Shown piece by piece: positions 23,176 through 31,501 of a DNA stretch of 64,000 nucleotides. The translations under genes and the position numbers were made by a program. Source of the DNA: Neisseria sicca (GTDB lineage: Bacteria > Pseudomonadota > Gammaproteobacteria > Burkholderiales > Neisseriaceae); NCBI RefSeq assembly GCF_017753665.1, contig NZ_CP072524.1:1984001-2048000 (forward strand). The letters run 5' to 3'. Each line of letters begins with the position of its first letter. Within the stretch, counting starts at the first letter, position 1. A model generated the notes under the pieces. The model was not told where the DNA came from and searched no databases. It saw only the letters and a program-made list of their open reading frames with translations.

Positions 23176-23212
23176 CCAAATCAAAAACAACCCCAAACAA
23201 AGGAGCAGCAAA

Positions 23213-24433
23213 ATGGCAGTCAACCTTACAGAAAAAACCGCAGACCAACTACTGAACATCGACGGCATCCAACTCTTCACCGCCCGCGCAGGCATCAAAC
23301 AAACTGACCGCGCCGACCTCACCCTGATGGTACTTTCCGGCGGCAACACCGTCGGTGCCGTCTTTACTACCAACCGCTTCTGCGCCGCCACCGTCCACAT
23401 CGCCAAATCACACCTCTTCGACGAAGACGGCGTACGCGCCATCATCATCAACACCGGCAACGCCAACGCCGGCACAGGCGCGCAAGGCAGAATCGACGCC
23501 ATCGAAACCTGCGCCGCCACCGCCGAACAAACCGGCTGCAAACCCTCCCAAGTCCTTCCCTTCTCCACAGGCGTCATCCTCGAGCCCCTGCCCGTCGGCA
23601 AAATCGTCGCCGCCCTGCCCAAAATGCAGCCCGCCGACTGGGCGGATGCCGCACGCGCCATCATGACCACCGACACCGTGCCAAAATCCGCCTCGCGCGA
23701 AGGCAGCGTCGGCGAAAAACACACCGTCCGCGCCACCGGCATCGCCAAAGGCTCCGGCATGATCCATCCCAACATGGCGACCATGCTCTCCTTCATCGCC
23801 ACCGATGCCAAAGTTTCCCAACCCATCCTCCAACTGATGACCCAAGAAATCGCCGACGAAACCTTCAACACCATCACCGTTGACGGCGACACCAGCACCA
23901 ACGACAGCTTCGTCATCATCGCCACCGGCAAAAACAGCCAAAGCGAAATCGACAACATCGCCGACCCGCGCTACAAACAGCTCAAAGACCTGCTCGGCAG
24001 CCTCGCTCTCGAACTCGCCCAAGCCATCGTCCGCGACGGCGAAGGCGCGACCAAATTCATCACCGTCCGCGTCGAAAACGCCAAAACCCGCGACGAAGCC
24101 CGCCAAGTCGCCTACGCCGTCGCCCACTCGCCGCTGGTCAAAACCGCCTTCTTCGCCTCCGACCCCAACCTCGGCAGACTGCTCGCCGCCATCGGCTACG
24201 CAGGCATCGCCGATTTGGACACCGACACCGTCGAAATGTATCTGGACGACGTACTGGTTGCCGAAAACGGCGGCCGCGCCGCAAGCTACACCGAAGAACA
24301 AGGGCAGGCAGTAATGGCTAAAGACGAAATCACCGTCCGCATCAAACTCCACCGCGGACAAGCCGCCGCCACCGTCTATACCTGCGATCTGTCGCACGAC
24401 TACGTCTCCATCAACGCAGACTACCGTTCGTAA
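23213..24433 (+). CDS. argJ: Bifunctional glutamate N-acetyltransferase / ornithine acetyltransferase ArgJ
   Basis: 406 residues. ArgJ recycles the acetyl group from N-acetylornithine to glutamate in arginine synthesis, and bifunctional forms can also use acetyl-CoA. It self-cleaves between Ala189 and Thr190 in the motif GSGMIHPNMATMLSF; Thr190 becomes the nucleophile of the beta chain. INTGNANAGTGAQG (about 79-92) and TVDGDTSTNDS (about 222-232) are other signatures. The strong AAAGGAG ribosome site supports the start. The coding sequence is rich in C-ending codons, typical of well expressed neisserial genes. No arg operator was identified. Confidence 0.97.
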   Translation: MAVNLTEKTADQLLNIDGIQLFTARAGIKQTDRADLTLMVLSGGNTVGAVFTTNRFCAATVHIAKSHLFDEDGVRAIIINTGNANAGTGAQGRIDAIETCAATAEQTGCKPSQVLPFSTGVILEPLPVGKIVAALPKMQPADWADAARAIMTTDTVPKSASREGSVGEKHTVRATGIAKGSGMIHPNMATMLSFIATDAKVSQPILQLMTQEIADETFNTITVDGDTSTNDSFVIIATGKNSQSEIDNIADPRYKQLKDLLGSLALELAQAIVRDGEGATKFITVRVENAKTRDEARQVAYAVAHSPLVKTAFFASDPNLGRLLAAIGYAGIADLDTDTVEMYLDDVLVAENGGRAASYTEEQGQAVMAKDEITVRIKLHRGQAAATVYTCDLSHDYVSINADYRS

Positions 24434-24590
24434 GGACAGATTGTAAGTTTTGGGTTTTCAGACGACCTTTGTTTTTCCGAAAACAATCCGTGGGCAAAGC
24501 CCACGCTACGGCTGTTTGTTTTTCAAACTGTAATGCGGGCTTTTCCCACAAAAACAGCCCATCAATTAAACAAAAATCCTCCATGCCGTC

Positions 24591-24610
24591 ATTCCCGCGC
24601 AGGCGGGAAT
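24591..24610. repeat. dRS3 element
   Basis: ATTCCCGCGCAGGCGGGAAT, the ATTCCC-N8-GGGAAT unit. It is the left member of a pair with 24992-25011; the enclosed RS region holds a CREE and two GTGGGC palindromes. Confidence 0.85.
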
Positions 24611-24636
24611 CCATTTTTGAATTTCAGCAACCGTTT

Positions 24637-24742
24637 TATAGTGGATTAACAAAAATCAAGACAAGGTGACGAAGCCGCAGACAGTACAAATAGTACTGCA
24701 AGGCGAGGCAACGCCGTACTAGTTTAAATTTAATCCACTATA
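24637..24742. mobile_element. Correia repeat-enclosed element, short form (106 bp)
   Basis: Bounded by TATAGTGGATTAA and TTAATCCACTATA, with the internal CREE sequence in the same order as the copy at 6339. It lies between two dRS3 units, so it appears to have inserted into a NIME block. Confidence 0.93.
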
Positions 24743-24991
24743 CAAACATTTGATCTCAGACTTACAACGTAGCGTGGGCTTTGCCCACGAATAAAGATAG
24801 CGAAAAATACTCTTTAGAGCAGGCTCTATATTTTCGCTATCGTCCGTAAAGACTAGATTTTCAGACGACCTTTTGTGATGTAAATAACGCGGTTATCTTT
24901 ACACCTGCGCGTCATCAAACCCTGTCTGTGGACAAAGCCCACGCTACGGCCGGCTGTTTTGCAAACACCCGTTGCATAGGATTTCCAGTGG

Positions 24992-25011
24992 ATTCCCGCC
25001 TGCGCGGGAAT
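24992..25011. repeat. dRS3 element
   Basis: ATTCCCGCCTGCGCGGGAAT, followed by GACGG. It is the right member of the pair begun at 24591, about 400 bp apart, which is longer than usual because of the nested CREE and palindromes. Confidence 0.85.
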
Positions 25012-25081
25012 GACGGAATGTAATCTTTACCATCATCTCGGCGCGTGTGCCGTCCGCAAAACGTCTCCGCTGAAAAAATGC

Positions 25082-25127
25082 AAAAAGGTCGTCTGAAACC
25101 CTATTCCCAAGTTTCAGACGACCTTTG
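25082..25127. terminator. Uptake-sequence hairpin after the holD-like gene
   Basis: AAAAAGGTCGTCTGAAAC and GTTTCAGACGACCTTTG enclose an 11-base loop, 12 bp beyond the stop codon at 25140. On the minus strand the stem ends in CCTTTTTGC, a short T-run. Confidence 0.75.
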
Positions 25128-25139
25128 TTCCAATCAACC

Positions 25140-25979
25140 CTACAACACAGCCGCCGCTTTCTTCAACACCTGCCAGGCATATGCCTTCAGGCGCGGTTGG
25201 CGCAGCAGGCGGGCGGGGTGCGGGATGGTGAAATACGGTATGCCGCCACACAATTCGTCCATGACCGCCATCATTTCTTTCTGTTCGAAAATCTGACCTA
25301 AAAACAATACCGCACGGGCTTGGGACGATTCCAATTCATGCTTCAGTGCAGGCAATTCGGCATGGATTTGCGCTTCCGAGGGATGCGGGCTGAACACAGG
25401 GGCGGCTTTCACCCAACTGGTTTTGTGCGCCTGCTCCGGGCTGAGTCGGATGGCGGCGAGCATATTGTCCAGCAGGACGCCGGTTTCGCCGTGGAACAAT
25501 TCGCCGTGCAGCGTGTCTTCGGTCGAAGGGCAGATGCTGACCACCATCAGGTGCGCAGTTTTGACTGTGGCGGACAGGCGCGGGAGGTCGTCTGAATGGT
25601 GCGGAGCGGCAGGCAAATCTGCCGTGTTTTGGATGCTGCGGGTTTGTTTGTCCGCAGGCGTTTCCTGCTTGGGTTTTGCCTCGGACTGACGGGCTGCTTC
25701 GACAGCCGCGGTTTGCGGGGATGGCATTTCGCGCTCGGGTACGTCCTGTTGGTTTCCGCCGTGTACGGCTGCCATTGCCGACAGACGCGCCTGATGCGCC
25801 CCTGCCGACAGGGTGCGTTCCTGACGGGGGATGGTCGTCTGAACCGACGCTGCCGCGGGTTTGGGCATACCGGTTTTGGGAGCGGTCAAAGCAGCGGGAA
25901 TGGTTTTTGCCCCGCGCTTGAGCCACATCGGCCCCAGTCCCAAGGCTTCGTGCAAATGGAGGTAACGGCTGCTTAACAT
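25140..25979 (-). CDS. Uracil-DNA-glycosylase-fold protein, candidate DNA polymerase III psi subunit (HolD-like)
   Basis: 279 residues in three parts. The N-terminal peptide SSRYLHLHEALGLGPMWLKRG resembles the E. coli psi N-terminus (L-x-x-L-G-x3-W-x-L-R-R), the segment that binds the clamp-loader tau/gamma subunits. A Pro/Gln/Ala-rich linker (about 25-135) follows. The C-terminal half has the family-4 UDG layout: ICPSTEDTLHGELFHGETGVLLDNM (about residues 149-173) and IPHPARLLRQPRLKAYAW near the end. However, the GEAPG catalytic loop is replaced and only two cysteines remain, so the 4Fe-4S cluster of family-4 enzymes cannot form. Psi itself has a degenerate UDG-like fold, and E. coli holD is next to rimI. 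The start overlaps rimI by 7 bp. UDG-family annotation is the safe statement; psi identity is my inference. Confidence 0.72.
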   Translation of the reverse strand: MLSSRYLHLHEALGLGPMWLKRGAKTIPAALTAPKTGMPKPAAASVQTTIPRQERTLSAGAHQARLSAMAAVHGGNQQDVPEREMPSPQTAAVEAARQSEAKPKQETPADKQTRSIQNTADLPAAPHHSDDLPRLSATVKTAHLMVVSICPSTEDTLHGELFHGETGVLLDNMLAAIRLSPEQAHKTSWVKAAPVFSPHPSEAQIHAELPALKHELESSQARAVLFLGQIFEQKEMMAVMDELCGGIPYFTIPHPARLLRQPRLKAYAWQVLKKAAAVL

Positions 25980-26416
25980 GGTTTTTCCATCAAAATTGCG
26001 TCTTCATATCCGCCCTCGGGCAGGGGATAATAATTTTTCCGCAGGCCTGTTTCGATAAAACCGTATTTGCGGTAGAGGCCGATGGCGGCGGCATTGCCTG
26101 CGCGAACTTCCAACAACAGGCGAGATACGCCTTGGCTTGAGGCCGTCTGAAACCAATATGCCAAAAGTTTTGAGGCGATGCCTTGTCGGCGGCACGCCGG
26201 GGCGGCGGCAATCAGGTGCAACTCGGACTCGCCGCAGATTTCGCGCCAGACGGCAAAACCGCAGATTTCGCCTCCGCGTTCGCAGACGCAAACGGTATCG
26301 GCAGGATTTTCTACCGCTTCGAGAAACTGCCGCTCCGACCAAGGCGAGGGATTGCCCGCCGCATCGATTGCGGTCAGGGCGGCACAGTCATCAGAGTTTG
26401 CCCGACGGATGTTCAT
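25973..26416 (-). CDS. rimI: Ribosomal protein S18 alanine N-acetyltransferase RimI
   Basis: 147 residues, a complete GNAT domain. RimI acetylates the N-terminal Ala of ribosomal protein S18. WSERQFLEAVENP (about residues 26-38), the acetyl-CoA loop CRRQGIASKLL (about 75-85) and VRAGNAAAIGLYRKYGF (about 103-119) are characteristic, as is the C-terminal YYPLPEGGYEDAILMEK. It overlaps tsaB by 4 bp upstream and the holD-like gene by 7 bp downstream, so the three form one coupled operon. An AGGCCGTCTGAA uptake sequence lies inside near 26142. Confidence 0.95.
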   Translation of the reverse strand: MNIRRANSDDCAALTAIDAAGNPSPWSERQFLEAVENPADTVCVCERGGEICGFAVWREICGESELHLIAAAPACRRQGIASKLLAYWFQTASSQGVSRLLLEVRAGNAAAIGLYRKYGFIETGLRKNYYPLPEGGYEDAILMEKPC

Positions 26417-27090
26417 GGTTTCGCCTTCCTTTCCGCCTGCTCTTTTGCCGTCAGGGCGATCTTGTCGCGGACGTATAACAATTCGGCATGTGCGGCGTCT
26501 GCCGCAGGATAACGCCCGCTCAGTGCCAGCTCGAGAAAATCGGCGGCAGTCGGCATGGACGGTATGCCGTCGAAAGGCGGTTTGTCAGCCAAGGCAAAGG
26601 CGTTGCCCACACCCGCTCCGAAGGTTTGTCCTTTCGGCAAAACGATTTCCGAAGCCTTGCCGACATGATAATCGCCCAAACGCATATGGGATTGCGTGTC
26701 AAACCACGCATAAAACACTTCGCCCATACGCGCATCGGTCGCCGCCAATACGCAAGGGCAGTCGGGAACCAGATAAGCCGCCGCATCCAAACTCGGCACG
26801 CCGACAACAGGCGTGTCGAAAGGGGTTGCCAAACCCTGCACGACACCCGCCCCGATACGCAATCCGGTGAACGCGCCCGGTCCTTGCGCATAAACGATGC
26901 CGCCCAAATCCGACGCGCCTATGTCCGCCTGTTCGAACAACACGCGAATCTGCGGCAGGATGAGTTCTGACTGGCGCGTACCGACGTTTTCATGATACAG
27001 GCGCACCTCGCCGTCCGCACGCAAAGCGAGTGAGAGAAAAGACGTACCGGTATCGACGGCAAGAATGGGACGTGAAGTATCGATGAGCAT
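26413..27090 (-). CDS. tsaB: tRNA threonylcarbamoyladenosine biosynthesis protein TsaB
   Basis: 225 residues, an ASKHA-fold partner of TsaD in making the t6A modification at position 37 of ANN-decoding tRNAs. ILAVDTGTSFLSLAL (about 9-23), SELILPQIRVLFEQADI and the hallmark GPGAFTGLRIGAGVVQGLA (about 70-88) are all present. The start ATG at 27088-27090 is followed by MLIDTSRPI. It leads the tsaB-rimI-holD-like operon, divergent from gluQ. Confidence 0.96.
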   Translation of the reverse strand: MLIDTSRPILAVDTGTSFLSLALRADGEVRLYHENVGTRQSELILPQIRVLFEQADIGASDLGGIVYAQGPGAFTGLRIGAGVVQGLATPFDTPVVGVPSLDAAAYLVPDCPCVLAATDARMGEVFYAWFDTQSHMRLGDYHVGKASEIVLPKGQTFGAGVGNAFALADKPPFDGIPSMPTAADFLELALSGRYPAADAAHAELLYVRDKIALTAKEQAERKAKP

Positions 27091-27164
27091 GGAATCTGTC
27101 CGTAATGTGTTGAAACGGCATTATAACATTGCCCGCAGAAGCAGTTGCTTGGTATAGTTTGCCC

Positions 27165-27202
27165 GTTTTCAGACGACCTATCCCCAAAGGTCGTCTGAAA
27201 AC
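27165..27202. repeat. Uptake-sequence pair in the tsaB-gluQ divergent region
   Basis: GTTTTCAGACGACC and GGTCGTCTGAAAAC enclose 10 bases. Both neighbours point away from it, so a terminator role for them is excluded; it may insulate the two promoters or simply be an uptake signal. Confidence 0.6.
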
Positions 27203-27281
27203 CCTGCCGCAACGCAGTTAAAACGCACACGGCAAGTCCCGCCCAAACCGATTTCCAACAACCCGCCCCAATCCCAAAACC

Positions 27282-28187
27282 ATGACGGCACCCCTACCAA
27301 CCGACTATATCGGACGCTTCGCCCCCAGCCCCACCGGCCTGCTCCACATCGGCTCGCTGCTGACCGCGCTTGCATCCTACGCCGATGCGCGCGCAAACCG
27401 GGGCAAATGGCTGGTCCGTATGGAAGACCTCGACCCGCCGCGCGAAATGCCCGGTGCCGCCGCGCATATCCTGCACACGCTTGAAGCCTTCGGTTTCGAA
27501 TGGGACGGCGAAGTCGTTTGGCAGAGCCTCCGCCATTCGCTGTACAGGGACGCCTTGGGTCGTCTGAAAGAAAAAGGCCTGCTCTATCCCTGTTATTGCA
27601 GCCGCAAAGACTGGCAGGCGGCCGCCGCCCAAGGTGCCGACGGATTCGTTTACAACGGACGCTGCCGCCGCCCCGAAGACCGCCCCCACACCGACAAACC
27701 ACCCGCATGGCGCATCCGCGTCAATGACGAAACCATCGGATTTGACGACGGTATCGTCGGACATTACGCCCAAAACCTCGCCCGCGACATCGGCGACTTC
27801 GTCCTCTTGCGCGCCGACGGATTTTGGGCGTACCAGCTTGCCGTCGTTGCTGACGATGCCGACCAAGGCATTACACACATCGTACGCGGGCAAGACCTGC
27901 TCGTTTCCACCCCGCGCCAAATCTACCTGCAACGCAGCCTCGGCTTCGCTACCCCGCATTACGCCCACCTCCCGCTTTTGGTCAACAAACACGGGCAGAA
28001 ATGGTCGAAGCAGACGCTTGCCCCCGCCTTGGACGAAAACCATAAAGAACAATTACTCCGCCAAGTCCTGCAATACCTCAACCTTCCGCCCGCACCCGAA
28101 GTTTCCCGCCCGCAGGCGCTTTTATCTTGGGCGATAGAACACTGGCAGCCGCATAAAATACCAATACATGATATAGTTACGGAGTAG
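27282..28187 (+). CDS. gluQ: Glutamyl-Q tRNA(Asp) synthetase
   Basis: 301 residues. GluQ attaches glutamate to the queuosine base of tRNA-Asp; it is a GluRS paralogue lacking the anticodon-binding domain, which fits the length. FAPSPTGLLHIGS (residues 13-25) contains the HIGH-type motif and KWSKQ (240-244) the KMSKS-type motif. The zinc ligands Cys104, Cys106, Tyr124 and Cys128 are all present (YPCYCSRKD and FVYNGRCRR). The ATG at 27282 lacks a strong Shine-Dalgarno; TDYIGRFAPS follows at once, so little could be missing. An internal uptake sequence near 27557 encodes LGRLKEK. Confidence 0.96.
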   Translation: MTAPLPTDYIGRFAPSPTGLLHIGSLLTALASYADARANRGKWLVRMEDLDPPREMPGAAAHILHTLEAFGFEWDGEVVWQSLRHSLYRDALGRLKEKGLLYPCYCSRKDWQAAAAQGADGFVYNGRCRRPEDRPHTDKPPAWRIRVNDETIGFDDGIVGHYAQNLARDIGDFVLLRADGFWAYQLAVVADDADQGITHIVRGQDLLVSTPRQIYLQRSLGFATPHYAHLPLLVNKHGQKWSKQTLAPALDENHKEQLLRQVLQYLNLPPAPEVSRPQALLSWAIEHWQPHKIPIHDIVTE

Positions 28188-28373
28188 ATTGGCGAGATTG
28201 CAACAAATTACTCGAGATATTATTCGAATGTAATTATTTTTTTACATAACCTGCACATTAATACTTCATATTTACTATAATCGCCGTAACCAAATGCATA
28301 ACGGGAAGACGGCTATTTGTGCCGACTTTTCACCCGACTGTCAAAAACTTAAAAATAACAAAAGAAAATCATT

Positions 28374-29102
28374 ATGTTAAGTGTCATTATTGTTGAAGAC
28401 GAAGTGCTCGCTGCAGAACGCCTGCGCATCTTGCTCGAAGAGTGCAACGTCGTGATTCTCAACGTATTCCACCACGCACAACCCGCTTTGGACTGGTTGA
28501 GTATGCACGAAGTCGATATCGTATTTGCCGACATCGGGCTGCCCGAAATTACCGGACTCGAGCTGGTCGAACGCATCAAACGCGTCGCCAAACGCCAGCC
28601 CGAAATTATCTTCACCACCGCCTACGAAGAACACGCCTTGCGCGCCTTCGAACTGGCGGCAGCCGACTATCTGCTCAAACCCATCCGCTCAACCCGCCTA
28701 CAAGCGGCATTGGACCGGGTCAGCGAAAAATACCGCGAAAAAGCCGACGACTTTACCCATTTCCAAGTCTTCAGCCGCGACCGCATGATCGAAATCCCAT
28801 GGCAGCAGGCGCGTTATCTGATGGCGGAGCACAAAACCGTCTATCTGGTTACCGGCGACAGACAAAGCTACGAACTGCCCAAAACCCTGGTCTATTGGGA
28901 AGAATTGTTGGGCGAAAAAATCATACGCCTCCACCGCAACGCCCTCGCCTTCCGCCACACCTTAGACTACCTGATACGGCTGGACGACGATGACGACAGC
29001 GATTCTGCCTGGGGTGCGCAGATATTGGATATCCCCAAGCCCCTGCCCGTCAGCCGCCGCCAGCTTTCCGCCATCCGCAAAATCCTCAAAAGCAAGGTGT
29101 AG
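28374..29102 (+). CDS. LytTR-family response regulator (AlgR-like)
   Basis: 242 residues. The receiver domain (about 1-118) has the acidic pair Glu8/Asp9, the phosphorylation site Asp53 in VFADIGLP, Thr81 and Lys102. The LytTR DNA-binding domain (about 135-242) contains FQVFSRDRMIEIPW and IIRLHRNALAF. The sequence type is that of Pseudomonas AlgR. No histidine kinase gene is adjacent. A TATAAT at 28276-28281 lies about 95 bp before the ATG, but no good -35 box is spaced to it. Targets cannot be deduced. Confidence 0.93.
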   Translation: MLSVIIVEDEVLAAERLRILLEECNVVILNVFHHAQPALDWLSMHEVDIVFADIGLPEITGLELVERIKRVAKRQPEIIFTTAYEEHALRAFELAAADYLLKPIRSTRLQAALDRVSEKYREKADDFTHFQVFSRDRMIEIPWQQARYLMAEHKTVYLVTGDRQSYELPKTLVYWEELLGEKIIRLHRNALAFRHTLDYLIRLDDDDDSDSAWGAQILDIPKPLPVSRRQLSAIRKILKSKV

Positions 29103-29315
29103 ATTTGCCGATAACCCCCGAACCCTGCCTTTCATGCGCAGGGTTTTGTTTTTCAGGTTCAACCTGCTGTTCATCAGGTGCATTCATTAAAGTAAAAAAA
29201 ATCGTAAGCCAAAATGAAAACAGGACATTTGCCGACCGTCATACCTGCTCAGGCGGGAATCTAAATCTCGGCATTTCGAAAATATTTCAAGGCGGCTGCA
29301 ACTTTACATTTCAAG

Positions 29316-29335
29316 ATTCCCGCCTGCACGGGAAT
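29316..29335. repeat. dRS3 element with degenerate partner
   Basis: ATTCCCGCCTGCACGGGAAT followed by GACGG. A partner about 60 bp to the left (near 29242-29261, ATACCTGCTCAGGCGGGAAT) has a decayed left half. Together they form a partly decayed NIME in the spacer after the AlgR-like gene. Confidence 0.75.
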
Positions 29336-29439
29336 GACGGCTTTGGCAGATCACCCTTTAGGACTTGACGGCAAATAATCGCAACCCGTCATCGAATCGC
29401 ACGCTAGCGGGGAAGGCGGCAAAGTCGCCGTGACGGCAA

Positions 29440-29505
29440 AAAAGGTCGTCTGAAAACAAACGCCGCAGGTTGTGTTGAACCTGAAGCCGTTTTCAGACGA
29501 CCTTT
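29440..29505. repeat. Uptake-sequence pair with 30-base loop
   Basis: AAAAGGTCGTCTGAAAAC and GTTTTCAGACGACCTTTT are perfect arms and touch the CREE at 29506. The long loop (CAAACGCC...CTGAAGCC region) itself contains a small CAGGTT/AACCTG stem. Confidence 0.65.
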
Positions 29506-29662
29506 TATAGTGGATTAACTTTCAACCAGTACGGCGTTGCCTCGCCTTAGCTCAAAGAGAACGATTCTCTAAGGTGCTGAAGCACCAAGTGAATCGGTTC
29601 CGTACTATCTGTACTGTCTGCGGCTTCGTCGCCTTGTCCTGATTTAAACTTAATCCACTATA
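29506..29662. mobile_element. Correia repeat-enclosed element, long form (157 bp)
   Basis: TATAGTGGATTAA and TTAATCCACTATA bound the element, which includes the internal block CTTAGCTCAAAGAGAACG and TGCTGAAGCACC that the short forms lack. That internal block carries the IHF-binding region known in meningococcal long-form elements. It is nearly identical to the copy at 48372-48528. Confidence 0.95.
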
Positions 29663-29676
29663 TCTTGTTTGGAAAA

Positions 29677-29741
29677 CTGGCGGATTAAGTTTAAATCAGG
29701 ACGGGCAGTGCAACGCCGTGTGGGTTTGAACTTAACCCATA
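29677..29741. repeat. Decayed CREE-like remnant
   Basis: GGCGGATTAAGTTTAAATCAG, then GCAACGCCGTGTGG and TTTGAACTTAACCCATA match both ends of a short CREE with the centre deleted and the terminal repeats mutated. The element is about 65 bp. Confidence 0.5.
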
Positions 29742-29752
29742 CCCTTCAAAAT

Positions 29753-29782
29753 AAAACGGGCGGATTGGATTGCCGCCCGTTT
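29753..29782. terminator. Rho-independent terminator after fba
   Basis: AAACGGGCGG and CCGCCCGTTT form a perfect stem around ATTGGATTG-type loop, 15 bp after the fba stop, with TTTT on the minus strand (AAAA at 29753-29756). Confidence 0.9.
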
Positions 29783-29796
29783 GATTGTCCCGTTGT

Positions 29797-30861
29797 TTAT
29801 TTGGTGATTTGGTTTAGCTCGCCTTTGGCGTAGCGGGTTGCCATTTTCTCAAGGGAGACGGGTTTGATTTTGCCTGCCTGACCTTCGCAACCGAATGCAA
29901 GGTAGCGGTCGAGACAGATTTGTTTCATGGCTTCGACGGTTTTGCTCAGGTATTTGCGCGGGTCGAATTCGGACGGGTTTTCTGCCATGAAGCGGCGGAT
30001 GGCGCCGGTAGAGGCGAGGCGCAGGTCGGTGTCGATGTTGACTTTGCGCACGCCGTGTTTGATGCCTTCGACGATTTCTTCTACGGGTACGCCGTAGGTT
30101 TCACCGATTTTGCCGCCGTATTCGTTGATGACTTTCAGCCATTCTTGAGGAACGGAGCTGGAGCCGTGCATGACGATGTGGGTGTTGGGCAGGGCTTGGT
30201 GGATTTCTTTGATGCGGTCGATGCGCAATACGTCGCCGGTGGGCGGACGGGTAAATTTGTACGCGCCGTGGCTGGTGCCGACGGCGATAGCGAGCGCGTC
30301 CACGCCGGTGTCTTTGACGAAGCGCACGGCATCTTCAACGCTGGTCAGCATTTGGTCGTGGGTCAGTTTGCCGACTGCGCCTACGCCGTCTTCTTCGCCT
30401 GCTTCGCCGGTTTCGAGGTTGCCCAATACGCCGATTTCGCCTTCGACGGATACGCCGCAGGCGTGGGAGAAGTTAACGACGGTACGGGTGACATCGACGT
30501 TGTATTCGTAGGTGGACGGGGTTTTGCCGTCTTCCATCAGCGAGCCGTCCATCATGACGGAGGAGAAGCCCAGTTGGATGGAGCGTTGGCACACGTCGGG
30601 CGATGCGCCGTGGTCTTGGTGCATGACGACGGGGATGTGCGGGAATTCTTCGACTGCCGCCAGAATCAGGTGGCGTAAAAACGGCGCGCCTGCATATTTG
30701 CGCGCGCCGGCGGATGCTTGAACGATAACGGGAGCGTTGACTTGGTCTGCGGCTTCCATGATGGCGCGCATTTGTTCGAGGTTGTTGACGTTGAATGCGG
30801 GCAGGCCGTAGCTGTTTTCGGCGGCATGGTCGAGCAGTTGGCGCATGGATACGAGTGCCAT
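29797..30861 (-). CDS. fba: Class II fructose-bisphosphate aldolase
   Basis: 354 residues, the zinc-dependent aldolase of glycolysis and gluconeogenesis. Zn and active-site residues appear in VVMHQDHGAS (His81, Asp83, His84), SVEGEIGVLG (Glu), TSHGAYKF and IVMHGSSSVPQEW (His), and the phosphate-binding KVNIDTDLR. The length and sequence fit the class IIB type common in beta-proteobacteria. AAGGAG lies 6 bases upstream of the ATG. Monocistronic with its own terminator. In Neisseria, which uses mainly the Entner-Doudoroff route, the enzyme chiefly serves gluconeogenesis. Confidence 0.98.
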   Translation of the reverse strand: MALVSMRQLLDHAAENSYGLPAFNVNNLEQMRAIMEAADQVNAPVIVQASAGARKYAGAPFLRHLILAAVEEFPHIPVVMHQDHGASPDVCQRSIQLGFSSVMMDGSLMEDGKTPSTYEYNVDVTRTVVNFSHACGVSVEGEIGVLGNLETGEAGEEDGVGAVGKLTHDQMLTSVEDAVRFVKDTGVDALAIAVGTSHGAYKFTRPPTGDVLRIDRIKEIHQALPNTHIVMHGSSSVPQEWLKVINEYGGKIGETYGVPVEEIVEGIKHGVRKVNIDTDLRLASTGAIRRFMAENPSEFDPRKYLSKTVEAMKQICLDRYLAFGCEGQAGKIKPVSLEKMATRYAKGELNQITK

Positions 30862-31072
30862 TTAAATCTCCTTGGTGAAGTAGCGGGATGGTGATGTGGG
30901 AAATTATAATGTTTTTCTTATTAAAAGACTACACGGGGCTACACTGGCTTTATATGTTAATGAGATTTTTTGTGGCTGCGGCGGGCAAGCGGTGCGGTCG
31001 GCATTTGTCTGACATGGTTTATAATAACGGTTTGTTTTCGGGGTCGTCTGAAACGGCGGCGGGAGGTGTGTT

Positions 31073-31501
31073 ATGGGTAAGTTTGCAGTGTCGGATGTGG
31101 ATGCGGTGTTGTTTCAGACGACCTTGTGCGTGCAGGTGGGCGATGTGAATTACGGCGGTCATCTGGCGAACGATGCCGTTTTGCGCTTGTGCCATGAGGT
31201 GCGGATGCGCTGGCTGGCGGGTTTGGGCTGGAACGAAACGGACGCGGGCGGCGCGGGGCTGATTATGGCGGACGCGGCGGTGCAATATTTGGCACAAGGT
31301 TTGTACGGCGATGAATTGTCGGCGGAAATGGGCGTCGAGGACATCGGCAAGGGCGGGTTTGCATTGTTGTTCCGCCTGACGCGCATCGCGGACGGCAAGG
31401 TGCTGGCGCGGGCGCGCACGGGCATGGTGTGTTTCGATTATGCGCGTCAAAAAGTGTGCCGATTGCCGGAAGCTTTGAAAACCGTGTTGGAGGTCGTCTG
31501 A
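31073..31501 (+). CDS. Hotdog-fold thioesterase (YbgC/FadM-like)
   Basis: 142 residues, one hotdog domain. The motif VGDVNYGGHLANDAVL (about residues 22-37) corresponds to the active-site D-x-N-x-H-x-N region of 4-hydroxybenzoyl-CoA-type thioesterases. The substrate is unknown; an acyl-CoA is likely. GGAGG precedes the ATG by 6 bases. Its stop lies within an uptake sequence and only 2 bp separate it from xerC, so the two are co-transcribed. An internal uptake sequence reads LFQTTLCV. Confidence 0.85.
   Translation: MGKFAVSDVDAVLFQTTLCVQVGDVNYGGHLANDAVLRLCHEVRMRWLAGLGWNETDAGGAGLIMADAAVQYLAQGLYGDELSAEMGVEDIGKGGFALLFRLTRIADGKVLARARTGMVCFDYARQKVCRLPEALKTVLEVV

Larger units (their letters stand above)
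24484..24952. repeat. Cluster of GTGGGCAAAGCCCAC palindromes
   Basis: Copies lie at about 24488-24508 (CGTGGGCAAAGCCCACGCTAC), 24769-24789 (GTAGCGTGGGCTTTGCCCACG, inverted) and 24929-24946 (partial, GACAAAGCCCACGCTAC). They alternate with dRS3 units and a CREE in the 706-bp argJ-holD spacer. I see no gene in that spacer. Confidence 0.6.

Noticed and set aside
28253..28281. Promoter for the AlgR-like gene
   Set aside because: TATAAT is present at 28276-28281, but no -35 box lies at 16-18 bases; TTTACA is 29 bases away. I mention it in the gene entry only.
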